NCBI GenBank assembly: GCA_007115705.1 | Contig: QXEO01000546.1 | Coordinates: 9,895,007 to 9,959,006 of the forward strand | Reading direction: 5' to 3' | Source of the DNA: Dactylis glomerata | Taxonomy: Eukaryota; Streptophyta; Magnoliopsida; Poales; Poaceae | Length of the DNA: 64,000 nucleotides | Part shown: positions 1 through 11,880 of the stretch, piece after piece | Numbering within the stretch: the first letter of the stretch is position 1 | How the letters are laid out: each line of letters begins with the position of its first letter | Program-made: the position numbers and the translations under genes | Notes under the pieces: model-generated | What the model was told of the DNA's origin: nothing | The model's input: the letters and a program-made list of their open reading frames with translations, nothing else | The model's database searches: none

Positions 1-165
1 AATAACACCTTGGTCAACACATAATCTTCTTCTTACAACCTTGACTCCAACAAATGGTTCAAGCATTGTCTATGGACAAGTCCTACACATATAACTCAAT
101 GCAACCATTAGTCCATAGGGATTGTCATTAATTACCAAAACCACACATGGGGCTCGATATGATCT
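1..165. repeat. Fragment of dispersed grass repeat
   Basis: AT-rich non-coding sequence. Its wording (for example ACCAAAACCACACATGGGGC near 137) resembles sequence I associate with Triticeae LTR retrotransposons. It stops abruptly near 165, where an unrelated retrotransposon interior begins. No ORF or terminus is visible, so the family is not assigned. Confidence 0.35.
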
Positions 166-1065
166 TTCAACTTTTTCTTTTATTTGAGTCTTGGAAGTCA
201 TTACTACTGTAATGACCGCTGTAATGACCGCTCCTTATCTTGTTTATTTCGTTTTTGTGCCAAGAGAAGCCTCTAATTTGAGTGAGGTAAAGATTTGGGG
301 ATGTTGCTGTCCTGAAACTGTTTTCGGTGCTGCACCGTAAAAATTCGTGAAAATTCTCTGTTTATCTTTTGGACCTGCGATTTCTTGTGCATATGCCCCA
401 GGTTATATCCAAACTTTTGTTAGTAGAACACTTTTTGATTTGAGCAACAGAAAATCCCTCAAAAATTTGACCTTTGTCAGCTGTTCAGTTTTGACAGATT
501 TCTGCCAATATTTGTGTTTGCCACTTTATCGCTTTCTTTTGAGTTCTTTTGATCACGGAACTTTTGGGGAGGTTGCTACAGTAGTATTTGCTATATATGT
601 GGTGGTTTTGAGTTGAAACCTGAAGCAAATAGAGGGTTGATTATATGTTATGCCTACACTAATGTTGCTAATAGAATTGTGTTTAGTTTTGTATGAAGGA
701 AGTTTTCAAGTGTAGGGATTGGAGAATGATGAGATGAGTTAAAGAATGGACAAAAGCTCAAGCTTGGGGATGCCCATGCATCACCCCAAGAAATATCCAA
801 GAAGTACAAACGTCAAAGCTTGGGGATACCCCCGAGGCACCCCTTCTTCATCGGCAAAAATCAGGTCACCTTTCAAAACACTATATTTTTATTGCTTCAT
901 GCACTAACCGGTGAGATTGACAACCTCATCGTAAGTTGGGAACAAAGTACTTGGTTGTGTGTGTGCAGGTTCCGCATCACCTTCAGTCGTCGCCGTCTCT
1001 CCTCTCCTGATCGATATTAAACCTTGGTTTCTTAACTGAGGGAAAACTAGCTGCTATACTCATCA
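166..1065 (+). mobile_element. LTR retrotransposon interior fragment, left of Helitron
   Basis: Bases 166-904 are a near copy of 8388-9113 in the same orientation. Both start at a TTTTATTTGAGTCTTGGAAG motif, pass GTTGCTGTCCTGAAACTG and end at TGCTTCATGCACTA. From 905 to 1065 the sequence changes to a leader-like stretch (CTTGGTTTCTTAACTGAGGG). That stretch resumes at 6939 with TACCTTCCTCTTGGGGTT once the Helitron is removed. No 5' LTR or primer binding site is present. The piece is a rearranged part of the element whose ORF and 3' LTR lie at 7104-12437. The small ORFs here (347-616, 820-1020) have no protein-like character. Confidence 0.65.
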
Positions 1066-1099
1066 CTAGACGGGCCGGCGCGCTTCGCCGCGCCCGCCT
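1066..1099 (-). other. Helitron 3' terminal hairpin and CTAG
   Basis: On the minus strand, GGCGCG and CGCGCC pair around a GCGAAG loop, followed by GGCCCGT and the terminal CTAG. Helitron replication terminates at such a short hairpin 10-12 nt before CTRR. Confidence 0.6.
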
Positions 1100-1299
1100 G
1101 CTGCTCGTTTCTTCATCATATGTTCAGTGCGTCTTGCTGCTGCGTGGGTATTTTGTTTGACTGGTGTGACTGTTGTGTAAGTGTTCAGCTTCGCGATTAC
1201 GATTTCTGTTAAGACTTAACCAGCCTTATCGTACACCATGTAAGGTCACCCATTTTACTACCTAGTACCTAGCCTCTTCTTTGTCGTCTTCGTTTCTTG

Positions 1300-2000
1300 G
1301 CAATCAGACAAAGGGACTGAATGTGGAAGCTCTGCCTGCATAAATAAAGATGGTGGAAATCAGTCATGCGACGACGCAAAAGAAGCCATGACAGAATATG
1401 AAAAGAAGATTACATAAGGGTCTCTATCAGACCATGGTAACCTTCACACAGCTTGCTGGCATGCCCGTTCCACTCCTCTAAATTGTCTTTGTACAAATCC
1501 TAATACATTTCTGCCATAGACTTGCCTCTGAAAGTTCAAACCATTTCACCATTGTTGAGGTCGATATCGATGTTCCAGCGGTTAGGCAGAAACTGCAATG
1601 CATCTTCTACTGCGTTTTTGATAGCACCTTTGATGAGACCCTAGCCGGCAACACATGCTGAACTGCTGGGCCAACACACCACATTCATTAAGCATAACAA
1701 TCATAGCAGCCCAACGCTTGCAAGATGAACTTAAAACACAAAGACGGTGCGAAAGCTTGTTATCCGCCATATCATGAATTGGGAATTCCAACAGGGCATA
1801 GAGATAAACTAAACCACACAAAGAACACAACCAAGTTGTATTCAAACCTTTTAGATAGACCATATAGTATACAGTCCTTTTTTATAGATCTCGTAATCTT
1901 CTGATAACACAAGAAGGCCGCCTTCACTTTCTCTATGCACCTCGACCTGTACAAAAAATACAACACACCATAAAGCGGTCATATGAACTAAAAAAAGGAA
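1300..2000 (-). other. Possible captured gene fragment in the Helitron
   Basis: On the minus strand this stretch has short protein-like runs, for example GLIKGAIKNAVEDALQFLP from about 1645 down to 1585. They are interrupted by stops and frame changes. The orientation matches the Helitron's own direction, which is usual for captured genes. I do not recognise the source gene; this may be the 3' part of a gene with introns. Confidence 0.25.
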
Positions 2001-5000
2001 AAACATGTGAAGTCACAAATTCGATCAATCAGTAGGAAATAGAAGATGGTAGATTCTATTAGTACATTCTTTTAAGGACGAACAAATTCAATACTATGAG
2101 CTAACAATTGCAAGATATGTAGCAAGCAGAAGAGTGAAGCTATAGAATTCTTTGTGCAAGTTTTTGGCCTGTTGGAATCAGTTTTCATCTCATCTATTAT
2201 TATTGTTGTAATAACTGGGTATGAGGAAAACTACGCATGAAATCATGTATCTGTATAGCACATAATTTGTTTTGTCAAAGTTGGCCCCTTTTGCTTCCAC
2301 TGATCACAGTGCAGATAAGGATAGAACCTTGTGTTACATGGCCTGATTATTTATTTTCAGTATTTGACCACCTAATGGTTTGCACAAAGCTAAAATAATC
2401 TACTCAGAAATAAGGGTTTTCTAACACAAAAGGGTCAAACTCAACAAACATATATACAAAGCAGACCAACATGACGTACCATATGTAAACATTCTCATAG
2501 GTATTGAAAAAAGAAATTACAAAGACCCAAAAAAACTTAATCCTAAAAAGAAATACGGACAACACATATTCTGAAAATTCATGCAAAAGCATGAGCATTA
2601 GTCCCAGAGTCGCAGCATTTAGCAGTACCTTAGTGATTGTTCATTTGGTATTTGTTAGAATCAAGCAAGCAGGCACATATCCATTAAGATACTATAGCAA
2701 CATGTGGCATACCAATAAATCATACATCAATGCACATGAAAGAAATATCCTAATGGCAGGCTGATGGGTTCCTTAATTAGATTAAACTCATTCTGTTGAG
2801 ACACTAATGATCTAAGAAATAAACCCTCACAACAATTAATCGCAGCAGGCACATATCCAAAACTATGTACGTATAACGGATAGAAAACTAATCATGCATG
2901 TTCATCAATTGAAATCCTATCAAAATTCTGAGATCACATATCTGAGTTTGATGCTGCAAACGAAATAAAAATTATTATTATCTTAGCTATTGTCCAATGT
3001 TGTAGTGACCTGGATCCCAACTCCAAAGGGAGCAGGTCAAGAGCCTCCTAAGAACACCTGAACGGATCTTGTCGGGGAACAAGTATTTCTATGATCTCCC
3101 CAAACTGACCATAAGTGGGGCACCATAGGTAGCAATTAAGGTCCTTTTTGCCACCGCCTTTAGGTTTTACCTAGAGCATCCAAATTCTAAAATAGTGTAT
3201 AGCCGTTTCTAACAGATTTAGGGCTTTATATAGAGATGTACCCAACTGGGCTACATGGTCGGGGCAGAGGCCTCGAGAAGGCACCTTGATCCACCGGCTT
3301 ACAGTTTAGTGGTATGCAAAAAATATGGTTTGAAAGGACATGATGATAATTTTGTCCCTAGTTCTTTAGAAAGCAAATAAAATAACCTCATGGAAAATGC
3401 TTTCAGATTGGATTTTGGTGAAGTCCTGATTGTATTTCTTCTATATTTGAGTCTATGATAGCATTAAAACTTTTATTATATGGTAAATGCACATTGACAA
3501 TGTCACACTTTATATCATATATGGAGTATAGAGAACAAAGGTGGTAGTTTTTGTAAGCCTTTTAGAGATCAGGCTGTGATTCATACATTTAAAAATCCAA
3601 AATTAATTTAAAATGGCATTAGAAACAATAAAGAATTTTGAGATAAACGTAATTTATAGAATGTCCATAAAGAAGCAACAACACCCCTAAATCTAAAGTT
3701 CTTTTATGATTTTCCAATAATTTTACCTAACATACTACCTAGAGATTTCTGCTGGATAATTTAATTCAGACAGATTAATAGCTTTATTATAAATTGTAAG
3801 ATATCATTCATTCCCTTCCCTTGCAAGACCACAATTATTATGCAAAAAGACAAAAAGAAATAGAGATTGAAAGTACTTATATACCAGATATGTACGTACC
3901 GTGAATCTGAGCTAAGGCACTGTATGATTGGCATGGATGAGAAGTCGGACAAAACAAAAACGTATATTTGTAGTTGCAGCCATGATAAGTTGCAATTTCG
4001 CCTTCACCACCTCAGACATCTCATAAATAATGTCGTTGATTGCAATAATTCTGATACATGTTACCTGCTTAATAATTTTGTCACCTAGGCTTTTCTCTGT
4101 ATTTTCCCGAGATAATGACCATGTTATAGAAATGTTCTATGTCCACACCCAAAAATCATTTCATTATCTGCGGGTTAAGGAATAAGAAATAGTCAATTGA
4201 CAATTGTACAAATAACATAACACATATTGTACTGATAAAATGATTTTATTACTGCTGCAAGTCTAACCATTCCATATTGTTAATGATGAAAAGCCAACTG
4301 CATTCTACATTTATCGTAATCAACCAAAGGATGCTAAAGATTTTACTCACGGAACAACTAACTTGAGAAAGTCAACAAAGATAATCTTTATTAAATAAAA
4401 TATAACAAAACAAATTATGTAACTCCCCATGACTGCATCCACAAATCTTGCAAACTATATCATGCAAAACTTTGAGAGAGGGGTTCAATAGAAGAAAAAA
4501 CTCACAAATACCAGTAACGGGGTAGAGAAAATCGTCGCATGTGCTCATTGGGTGACGGAGGCACAAAGCTTCACTTACTGGTAGCACTAAATGCATACCG
4601 CAACCCGGGTAGATCCCATGAAGCATTGTTGTGCAGGTAAAAAAATGTGGTCCTTTCTAACCTTCCACCCTCAACAGTATCTCTCCCACCCCATCAGTAT
4701 ACCTAGGGGGCATAATCATAAGTTGATATTATTCAAACAAAAGCATTTCTGAATATATGTATGGTATCCTTCTATCTTCATGGTATTATCGTATAATAGT
4801 AAAAGATAAATCATAAAAAAAACCTCAAATTGGCTATTGACAGTGTTTATGATGTGTCCATCTCTTCCTTCGGACAACCATGTTAGGTACCACCTCAATC
4901 AAATATGAGACAAAGAAACTAAATTAGTTATGTTTTTCTAGGAGAATCAACAATTTTCAGTTGAACCAATAATTTTGGGACAGCCAATGATTATCTCAGA

Positions 5001-5399
5001 AGGCACATGAAGCATCCATCACGCATCAGATTTTTTAACAATATAATTACCACAGAATCCCATTATGCCCTGTCCTTTTCTCCTTCCTCTCACATCAGAT
5101 TTCTATTGCATAGTATGCAACAGTATCATATCATGTCTAACAAGTATTCATATTTATTTGTACTTCTTAAATCTCCAAAAAGCAACATTACTTTGTTCTA
5201 GTTAGATTTATAACTTTTCATGAAAATTCATGAAGGTTGAATTTAATAAAGTTTCATTGATGCTCTCTGTTATATTACCCAAAATGTAAGAATCTAGTAC
5301 CTAACTCTGAACAAATATAGGAGTATGTATCTGGAGCAGTTCCTATAATAATTAGTTCTTAGCTTCTGAATAACACCATATGGATTTGAGAATGGATTC
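2001..5399. other. Helitron interior, no recognisable genes
   Basis: AT-rich sequence with only short, low-complexity ORFs (60-90 codons) on both strands. A stretch at about 3003-3310 differs in composition and may be another small insertion or a captured fragment; I could not find its ends. Nothing here supports a functional gene. Confidence 0.4.
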
Positions 5400-6710
5400 C
5401 ATATTTCTTAACTGAAACATAACAGCTAACACATACCTATAATTCTGCCGTACGTTTTATGAAGGATCAGAGGAAAATATTCATTAACTGCTTGCAAAAA
5501 GGGGATCAGACCGAATCAATTTCCATAGAAAATCAAGAAAGAAAAAAAGAAAGGGATGAGGGTGATTTCACGGATGCAATGTTCCATGTCTGTATGCATG
5601 GGCGCATTATTCCCATGGTAGTTGAAGTCGGGGGCTCTCAAATTTCATACGAACATGCCCGGATGCAAGCTCGGTCTAGAGGAGGAAGCAGCCGCTGGCA
5701 TCCGTATCAGACGATCTGTCACGACGACGACTTGGTCAGAAGCAAGAAGGTGCCTCCATCCTTGCTTGTACAGAGGAGGGTATCAACGATGGTCTAGAAT
5801 CAGAGGGGGCGGAGGAGGTTTCCTACCTCCAAATCCGATGCATGTAAGAACGGAGTGGGGGAGGTCCGGCATCAGAGCAAAGGGGATTCCGCCATGGCTC
5901 GCGGGAAGGGCGGCGCCGAGCGGCAGGGTTGTTGGTGTTGTGGAGCGGCAGCGCAGGTCTTCTTGGGGTCGGGTTTGAGGGGAAGGAGCTTCTTGTCTTG
6001 TGCATCTCCGATCTCAGGATGCACCATGTTTATCTGCCCACCTCGCTGCAGCCAAGAAGCCACAAATTTAGTTCGATCTTGGGGTCGATACTGAGAAAAA
6101 GAAGGCTGCGTTATGGAAGAGAGAAGTGGGTCGGCGAGAGGAGAGGGCCGCAGCTTGCACCACCCCCTTCCCCAGTCCTCCTGCTACTGCCTGCACTACC
6201 GACCGGCGAGAGGGTCAGCCCTTCCACCGCCCTCCTGCACGACTACCAGCCAGCGAGAGCCGAGAGGGCCGCAGCCCCGTGCCGCCCCCATTCCCTTGTC
6301 CACCTGCGCCGCGACACCAAATCCTAGCGCGGAAGTGGAGATCCTCTCGCTGTTCATCTTTGAACGCGCGCCGCCGGATCGGCCCGATACACACATCATC
6401 CCCACCACCACCACCCCTGCCCTTGCTGCCACCGCTGCCGATTCTCGGTTCCTCTCCTGCTCCACGCATCGGCGGATTGGTGGGGGGCGAGCGGCGGCGG
6501 CATCGGTGAGCCTGTTCCGCGCCGCTCCAAGGGGCAGTCGGTCCGAGAGTAGGCAGAAGCGGCTGGTGTGGAGGTGGTGAGGGCGGCGGCTGAACCCTAG
6601 GCGGCTGGAGAGGAGAAAGGGAGAAAGAGAATGAGTGGGCTAAGGCCTCTCGGGGTCGGGTCTGGGGGTGGAGGGGGCGAGCGGAGGTGCGACTGCGCAT
6701 GGTAAATTGT
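5400..6710 (-). other. GC-rich promoter/first-exon-like block in the Helitron
   Basis: Composition rises sharply to the CpG-rich style of a grass gene 5' end. All frames stay open for 60-160 codons (for example minus 6700-6215), which is a composition effect. A minus-strand run from the ATG at 6030-6028, beginning MVHPEIGDAQDKKLLPLK, could be part of a first exon. No domain is recognisable and no downstream exons could be linked. It is most likely a captured 5' region of a host gene. Confidence 0.3.
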
Positions 6711-7103
6711 TTGATTTTTTACACCAAAAAGTTTACCCTTCGCTGTGAAGTGTGACCTAACATGAAATGGGGCCCAATGTCAGCCGGACAAGAGACACAA
6801 CTCAAAGTGTAAATAACTTACCGACAAGAGCTAACAAACGGCTTAGATCATCTAAAATGGAGATCCGACGACTGAAAATGCACATATCGGGATAGCCTCA
6901 GCACCATGGGTCACCACTACGCTTATAGCTTTAGTTAATACCTTCCTCTTGGGGTTCCCAACAGGCTGGTTATTCACCACGCACAAGGACAGTCTGCTCC
7001 CACGTCAACTTGGCACCATCAGTAATTTCCTGGCGCCATCAACCACGCAGCAAAGGGTCACTTTAATTTTCAATGCCCAATTAATCGAACGAGTACCGCA
7101 AAT

Positions 7104-8306
7104 TTGTATTGTGATGATAAGATTACTCTCAATCAGCATGATGAGCTTACCTTGTTTTTGAATTGTGAAGAGATATCTAGAAAGATTTCTTTGGTTGATA
7201 TGAGAGATGCTGATATTAATAGTACCCTTCATGGTTGTCGTCTCTATTATGCTAAAGATTGCCTCGCAAATACTTACTTACAAGATCTTATAAAACATGA
7301 TATTTTGCCAAGCTATGACAGGACTAATAGATGTTTCAATCTTATTAATAGAGAGGAGGAATCCTCCAAAGTTTCTTCTGTTGTTCCTGTCAGCAAACCA
7401 GATTATGTGGAGAAGATGCCTTTCCCTCCTAGAGAATATGTGGAGAAGATGCCCTTCAAGTTTCTCCCTCCTAAAGGAGAGTGTAAGAAGAGTATGAAGA
7501 AGAAAAAGAAGAAGAGGAGTAAGAGGCGAGAGGACACGGTATCTTCCCCTAAGCGTTATGATCCTGCTATAGATTATGATAATTCTGATTGGGATGATGT
7601 TCCTATGCCTATTACTTATGTTAGTGATCATGATTGGGAAAAGCACTCTACTTTTGATATTGAAAATCTTTTTGGTACCAATTCTAAGGTTAATAATTGT
7701 TGTACCATTAGTGCTATCCATGTTCCTTCTTATGATGATATGTTTGATGAATATGCTTTGCGACATAGTAGTTCTCTATCTTGTGATGATACTAAGCCTC
7801 TAGTTTATGATGATGATTATAATGTTTTCAATTCACCTACTTTTGAGGAGAAAAATAGTTATGATTACAATATGCCTCTTGTCTTTGATGATTATGGTGA
7901 TGAAAATAATTATTCTGTTGAATCTGCTCCTACTACTATTGTTCATGTGGGGAGTATTAATCCTTTTATGCATGTGGCTCATGATAGGGATGCTTTATGT
8001 GATAGTTATATTGTTAGTTCTATTCATGATGCTACTGAAAGTTATTATGAGAGAGGGAAACATGGTTTGATGGATCTCAACAATATTAAGTTTCCCCTCT
8101 TTATGTTGCAAATCTTGAAGTGGCACTTATTTTATCTATCCATGCTTGCTACTATGTGCCTCGTTGATTTATTTTCTTACAAGATTCCTATGCATAGGAA
8201 GTGGTTTAGATTTAAATGTGTTTCATATCTGCTTTTTGATGCTCTCTATTGCTTTAAGTTCCTATATGGCGCCTTTGCCTCAAGCTCTTATATGGCGCCC
8301 ACATGA
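7104..8306 (+). CDS. Retrotransposon-borne ORF of unknown function
   Basis: The open frame spans about 400 codons. The leftmost codon is TTG; the first in-frame ATG is at 7200 (MRDADINSTLHGC), giving about 368 residues. The protein has a Lys/Arg-rich stretch near 7480-7540 (KKSMKKKKKKRSKRRE), then a long acidic, Tyr/Asp/Asn-rich middle, then a hydrophobic C-terminus. A short tandem duplication encodes YVEKMPF twice (about 7405-7460). I see no CCHC knuckle, protease, RT or integrase motif. Families of this kind are common in Triticeae non-autonomous gypsy-type elements, but the function is unknown. The frame is intact, which suggests either recent insertion or selection during mobilisation. 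A host gene is unlikely because the ORF is enclosed by retrotransposon sequence. Confidence 0.55.
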   Translation: MYCDDKITLNQHDELTLFLNCEEISRKISLVDMRDADINSTLHGCRLYYAKDCLANTYLQDLIKHDILPSYDRTNRCFNLINREEESSKVSSVVPVSKPDYVEKMPFPPREYVEKMPFKFLPPKGECKKSMKKKKKKRSKRREDTVSSPKRYDPAIDYDNSDWDDVPMPITYVSDHDWEKHSTFDIENLFGTNSKVNNCCTISAIHVPSYDDMFDEYALRHSSSLSCDDTKPLVYDDDYNVFNSPTFEEKNSYDYNMPLVFDDYGDENNYSVESAPTTIVHVGSINPFMHVAHDRDALCDSYIVSSIHDATESYYERGKHGLMDLNNIKFPLFMLQILKWHLFYLSMLATMCLVDLFSYKIPMHRKWFRFKCVSYLLFDALYCFKFLYGAFASSSYMAPT

Positions 8307-10879
8307 GCATCTTTGCAAATTATTGCGCCTAGCTCAAAGGCGTTAAAGAAAAGCACTCTTGGGAGATAACCCAATGTTTTATTTCCAGTACTTTTTCTTT
8401 TATTTGAGTCTTGGAAGTTATTACTACTGTAATAACCTCTCCTTATCCTTTTTATTTCATTGTTGTGCCAAGAGAAGCCTCTAATTTGAGTGAGGTAAGA
8501 TTTGGGGATGTTGCTGTCCTGAAACTGTTTTCAGTGCTGCACCGTAAAAATTCGTATAAATTCTCTGTATATCTTTTGGACCTGCGATTGCTTGTGCATA
8601 TGCCCCAAGTTATATCCAAACTTTCATTAGTTGAACACTTTTTGATTTGAACAACAGAAAACCGCTCAAAAATTCGACCTTTGTCAGCTGTTCTGTTTTG
8701 ACAGATTTCTGCCAATATTTGTGTTTGCCGCTTTATCGCTTTCTTTTTGAGTTCTTTTGATCACGGAACTTTTGGGGAAGTAGCTACAGTAGTATATGCT
8801 TAATATGTGGTGGTTTTAGGTTGAAACCTGAAGCAAAAAGGGGTTGATTCATTACTATGCTTACACTAATGTTGCTAATAAATTTGTGTTTAGTTTTGTA
8901 TGAAGGAAGTTTTCAAGTGTAGGGATTGGAGAATGATGAGATGAGATGAAGAATGGACAAAAGCTCAAGCTTGGGTATGCCCATGCATCACCCCAAGAAA
9001 TATCCAAGAGGTACAAGCGTCAAAGCTTGGGGATGCCCCCGAGGCACCCCCTTCTTCATCGGCAAAAATCAGGTCACCTTTCAAAACACTATATTTTTAT
9101 TGCTTCATGCACTATGTGTTTTTTTTTGAGCGTCAGTTGTTTTAGTCTTTAGTTTTCTTTTGCTTTGTTTACTGCAATAAATGGTTAGATCACATCATGT
9201 TTCTTTTGGAGAAGATGAACTCGTTTTTCATTTGCCAAGAACACTCTAGTTTTCACTCTTATCGTTCAATGAGTGTTCTCTTTCTCTGCTACTGCTTTTG
9301 GTTTTCGTTTTTGCCTTGATTTGCATTCAGACCTTGTCATATCTTTTTATCAAGGTGTATTTTTGCCTCTGATCTTTATTGGTTTTCATCAAAAGAGGTG
9401 TCTCTAAAAATTTCAAATGGTGTTGGAAAAGAGAAAAAGCTTTATGCAAAAAAGTGGTACAAGAAGGAGCTTGTGTAGAATGCGGCCTAGGCTTTTTCAT
9501 GTCATGCTTGATGTCTTTTTGATAGTATGCTTAGTGGTTTTGCTGTAGCATGACTTGTCTCAAATAACTGAGATTGCTTAATGAGCCTTTGAAAAGATCA
9601 TGTGTTGTTTTAATTATTTGGAAGCATTATTTTGGTTTTCTCCTTTGATGCTTTATTTGGGTTGACTTGGCGCATGCTCACACATGTTAGACTCATATAA
9701 AGTCGCCAATAGCCTCTATGATCATTTAGTTTTTGATTTTTGATGCCATCTTATGCTTCTTTTAATGTTGCTTTGTCGCTTTGCATGATTATGGCCGTTA
9801 TTGCTCTCTTAGTTGGTCGCTCCCAGTCTTTTGCTAGCCCTCATTTTGTACTGAGTATGAGCTCTACTCGTGCATCCGACTCCCAAAAACCAAGTTTGCC
9901 ATTATGTACACTATAAATTCCTATGCATGGTATTTGTAAGCCATTCCAAAGTAAATTTTCATGTGCTACCTTTCAAAAACCTTCAAAACACTTCTCATTT
10001 TGTGACACTGTTTTCAGCTCATGGGGACGTAGTGGTCGGATTTGCTATCTTCCATATTGCTTATTACAAAAAGAAAAAAAAAAGGAAAAAAGAAAAGAAA
10101 AAAGGCACTCCTCCATGGAATGTGAATGTTGGTGGGCACCCGATGCAATCGGTTAGCCATGGTTTGAGAAAGGAAAAAAAAGGTGGGGAGGAGTGCCAAG
10201 CTTTATAAAAGTGCACAAAAGTGCCAATCTCTCTCTCAAAAACTTGCTTCATTTTTGTATGGAAGATAGTAAGAACCCCATTGCCAGTCGTTGACAAAGA
10301 CAACCACCTCTCAAAACCAATTTTTATCTCTCTGTTTTACAAATGAAAAGCTCTAGCACATGTTTAATCACTGCTTCCCTCTACGAAGGGCCTTTCTTTT
10401 ACTTTTATGTTGAGTCACCACCTTCTACCTTTATGCACCATTAAGAGAGCATAGTTGTCATTCTGAGTATAATGTGCATTGTCCCAAAGTTTATCATTGA
10501 TTGATTCATGACTATGGTTTCACTTGTTCTTAAATTACTTGTATCTAGTCGCCCTCTTAAACTTGAAGGTGTCCTATGCATTTATGTTTTGCTCTCCATG
10601 AAGGACAAGCTGAAAACCATTTGTATGTTTTTCCTTATGATTCGAACACACGTTTGACTTTCATTGTTTCATTTTCATGATCTTTTGTTTGTGTTCATTT
10701 GCATGTTATAACATGGTTGCTAAGTTCTTATTGTCATGATTATATCTTTCATGCCCATGTTTTAAGTTCTTTTGATCCCAGCTCACAACGCTTACATATA
10801 TGATCAAGATTGTGTAGGTGCATGTCACCTCAAAAATTATTTCTTTTGTTATCACTTACCTACTCGAGGACGAGCAGGA

Positions 10880-10896
10880 GTTAAGCTTGGGGATGC
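10880..10896 (+). other. Polypurine tract before 3' LTR
   Basis: AAGCTTGGGGATGC directly precedes the LTR start TGATACG. This is the expected place for plus-strand priming in an LTR retrotransposon. Confidence 0.5.
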
Positions 10897-11267
10897 TGAT
10901 ACGTCTCAAACGTATCTATAATTTTTGATGCTCCATGCTTATTTTTACACCATTTGCCTAATATTTCATTACACTTCGTGGCGTTTTTATGCGATTTCCG
11001 GAACTAACCTATTGACAAGATGCCACAGTACCAGTTCCCTGTTTTCCGCTGTTTTTGTGTTTCAGAAAAGCTACACAGGAAATATTCTTGGAATTGGACG
11101 AAACAAGTTCCAGAAGTCTTATTTTTCCCGGAAGCTTCCCGAAGACCGAAAAAGAGCCGGAGGGGGGCCAGAGGCCGCCCTCACACATAGATGGCGCGGC
11201 CCAGGCCCTGGCCGCACCACCCTGGTGTGAGGAGCCCCTGGCTGCCCCCTGACGACGCCCCTTCGCC

Positions 11268-11276
11268 TATATAAAG
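11268..11276 (+). promoter_or_regulatory. LTR TATA box
   Basis: TATATAAAG sits within the LTR about 370 bp from its start and is followed by a C- and G-rich leader, as in the U3/R junction of plant LTRs. The LTR at 63021 has a TATAAAG at the equivalent place (about 63392). Confidence 0.5.
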
Positions 11277-11660
11277 CCTCGGGACGGAAAACCCTAAGGG
11301 AGTCGGCGAAATTTCCAGAACAGTTCCGCAGCGCCGCTGCCGTCGAAGCCAAATTTCGGGGGACAGAAGTCTCTGTTCCGGCACCCTGCCGGGACAGGGA
11401 AGTGCCCCCGGAGCCATCTCCATTGGTCTCCATCGCCGTCTCCACCGTCTCCATCGACCTCACCGCCATCTCCATCAACCTTGATGTCTCCTATGATGAG
11501 GAGGGAGTAGTTCACCCCCGGGGCTGAGGGCTCTACCAGTAGCTATGTGGTTCACCTCTCTCTCCCATGATGTGATCTGTATGTGATCATGAGCTTTGTA
11601 TCATGTTGAATAAGTAGATGTTACTCTTCTTCATTATGTATACTCTAGTGTGTTATTAAA

Positions 11661-11880
11661 GTAATCTATTCCTCCTGCCATGGTGTAACGGTGACAGTGC
11701 GTGCATGATGGTGGTACTTGGTCTAGGCTACGATTGTGGTCTTTTATGGATTATGAGAATAATTATCACTATGATAGTATTGAAGTGATCTATTCCTCCT
11801 TTCATGGTGTAATGTTGATAGTGTGTGCACCGTGTTAGTACTTGGTCTAAGTTGCAATAATATCTATCTTGAGTTGTGAT
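11661..11880 (+). repeat. Diverged 124 bp tandem duplication in the LTR
   Basis: ATCTATTCCTCC, CATGGTGTAA and GGTACTTGGTCTA-type blocks occur at 11664-11740 and again with substitutions at 11788-11865. The offset is 124 bp. Confidence 0.6.

Larger units (their letters stand above)
1066..6938 (-). mobile_element. Helitron (rolling-circle transposon), non-autonomous
   Basis: Read on the minus strand, the element ends at 1066 with a GC-rich stem-loop followed by CTAG, the classic Helitron 3' terminus. The next host base is T (A at 1065 on the plus strand). The other border is at 6938/6939. Deleting the block rejoins ...CTCATCA and TACCTTCC..., which restores a retrotransposon leader, as expected for insertion between A and T without target duplication. 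The 5' end reads TTAACTAAAGC on the minus strand rather than the canonical TC, so that border is less certain. No RepHel helicase ORF is visible, so the element must be non-autonomous. Gene-like GC-rich stretches inside (5400-6710) suggest captured host sequence. Confidence 0.6.
6939..10896 (+). mobile_element. Non-autonomous LTR retrotransposon interior
   Basis: This continues the leader broken by the Helitron, then carries one ORF (7104-8306) and about 2.6 kb of non-coding sequence, and ends in a purine-rich tract next to the LTR at 10897. I see no protease, reverse transcriptase, RNase H or integrase motif, so mobilisation must have depended on another element. The interior includes a purine-rich stretch at about 10068-10111. 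The segment 8388-9113 recurs upstream at 166-904. Confidence 0.7.

Noticed and set aside
5929..6700. Several overlapping ORFs of 120-160 codons on both strands
   Set aside because: All frames are open because of GC-rich composition; no motif or consistent splice structure favours any of them.
7278..7766. 162-codon minus ORF
   Set aside because: Antisense to the retrotransposon ORF, with Ile/Arg-rich composition mirroring it.
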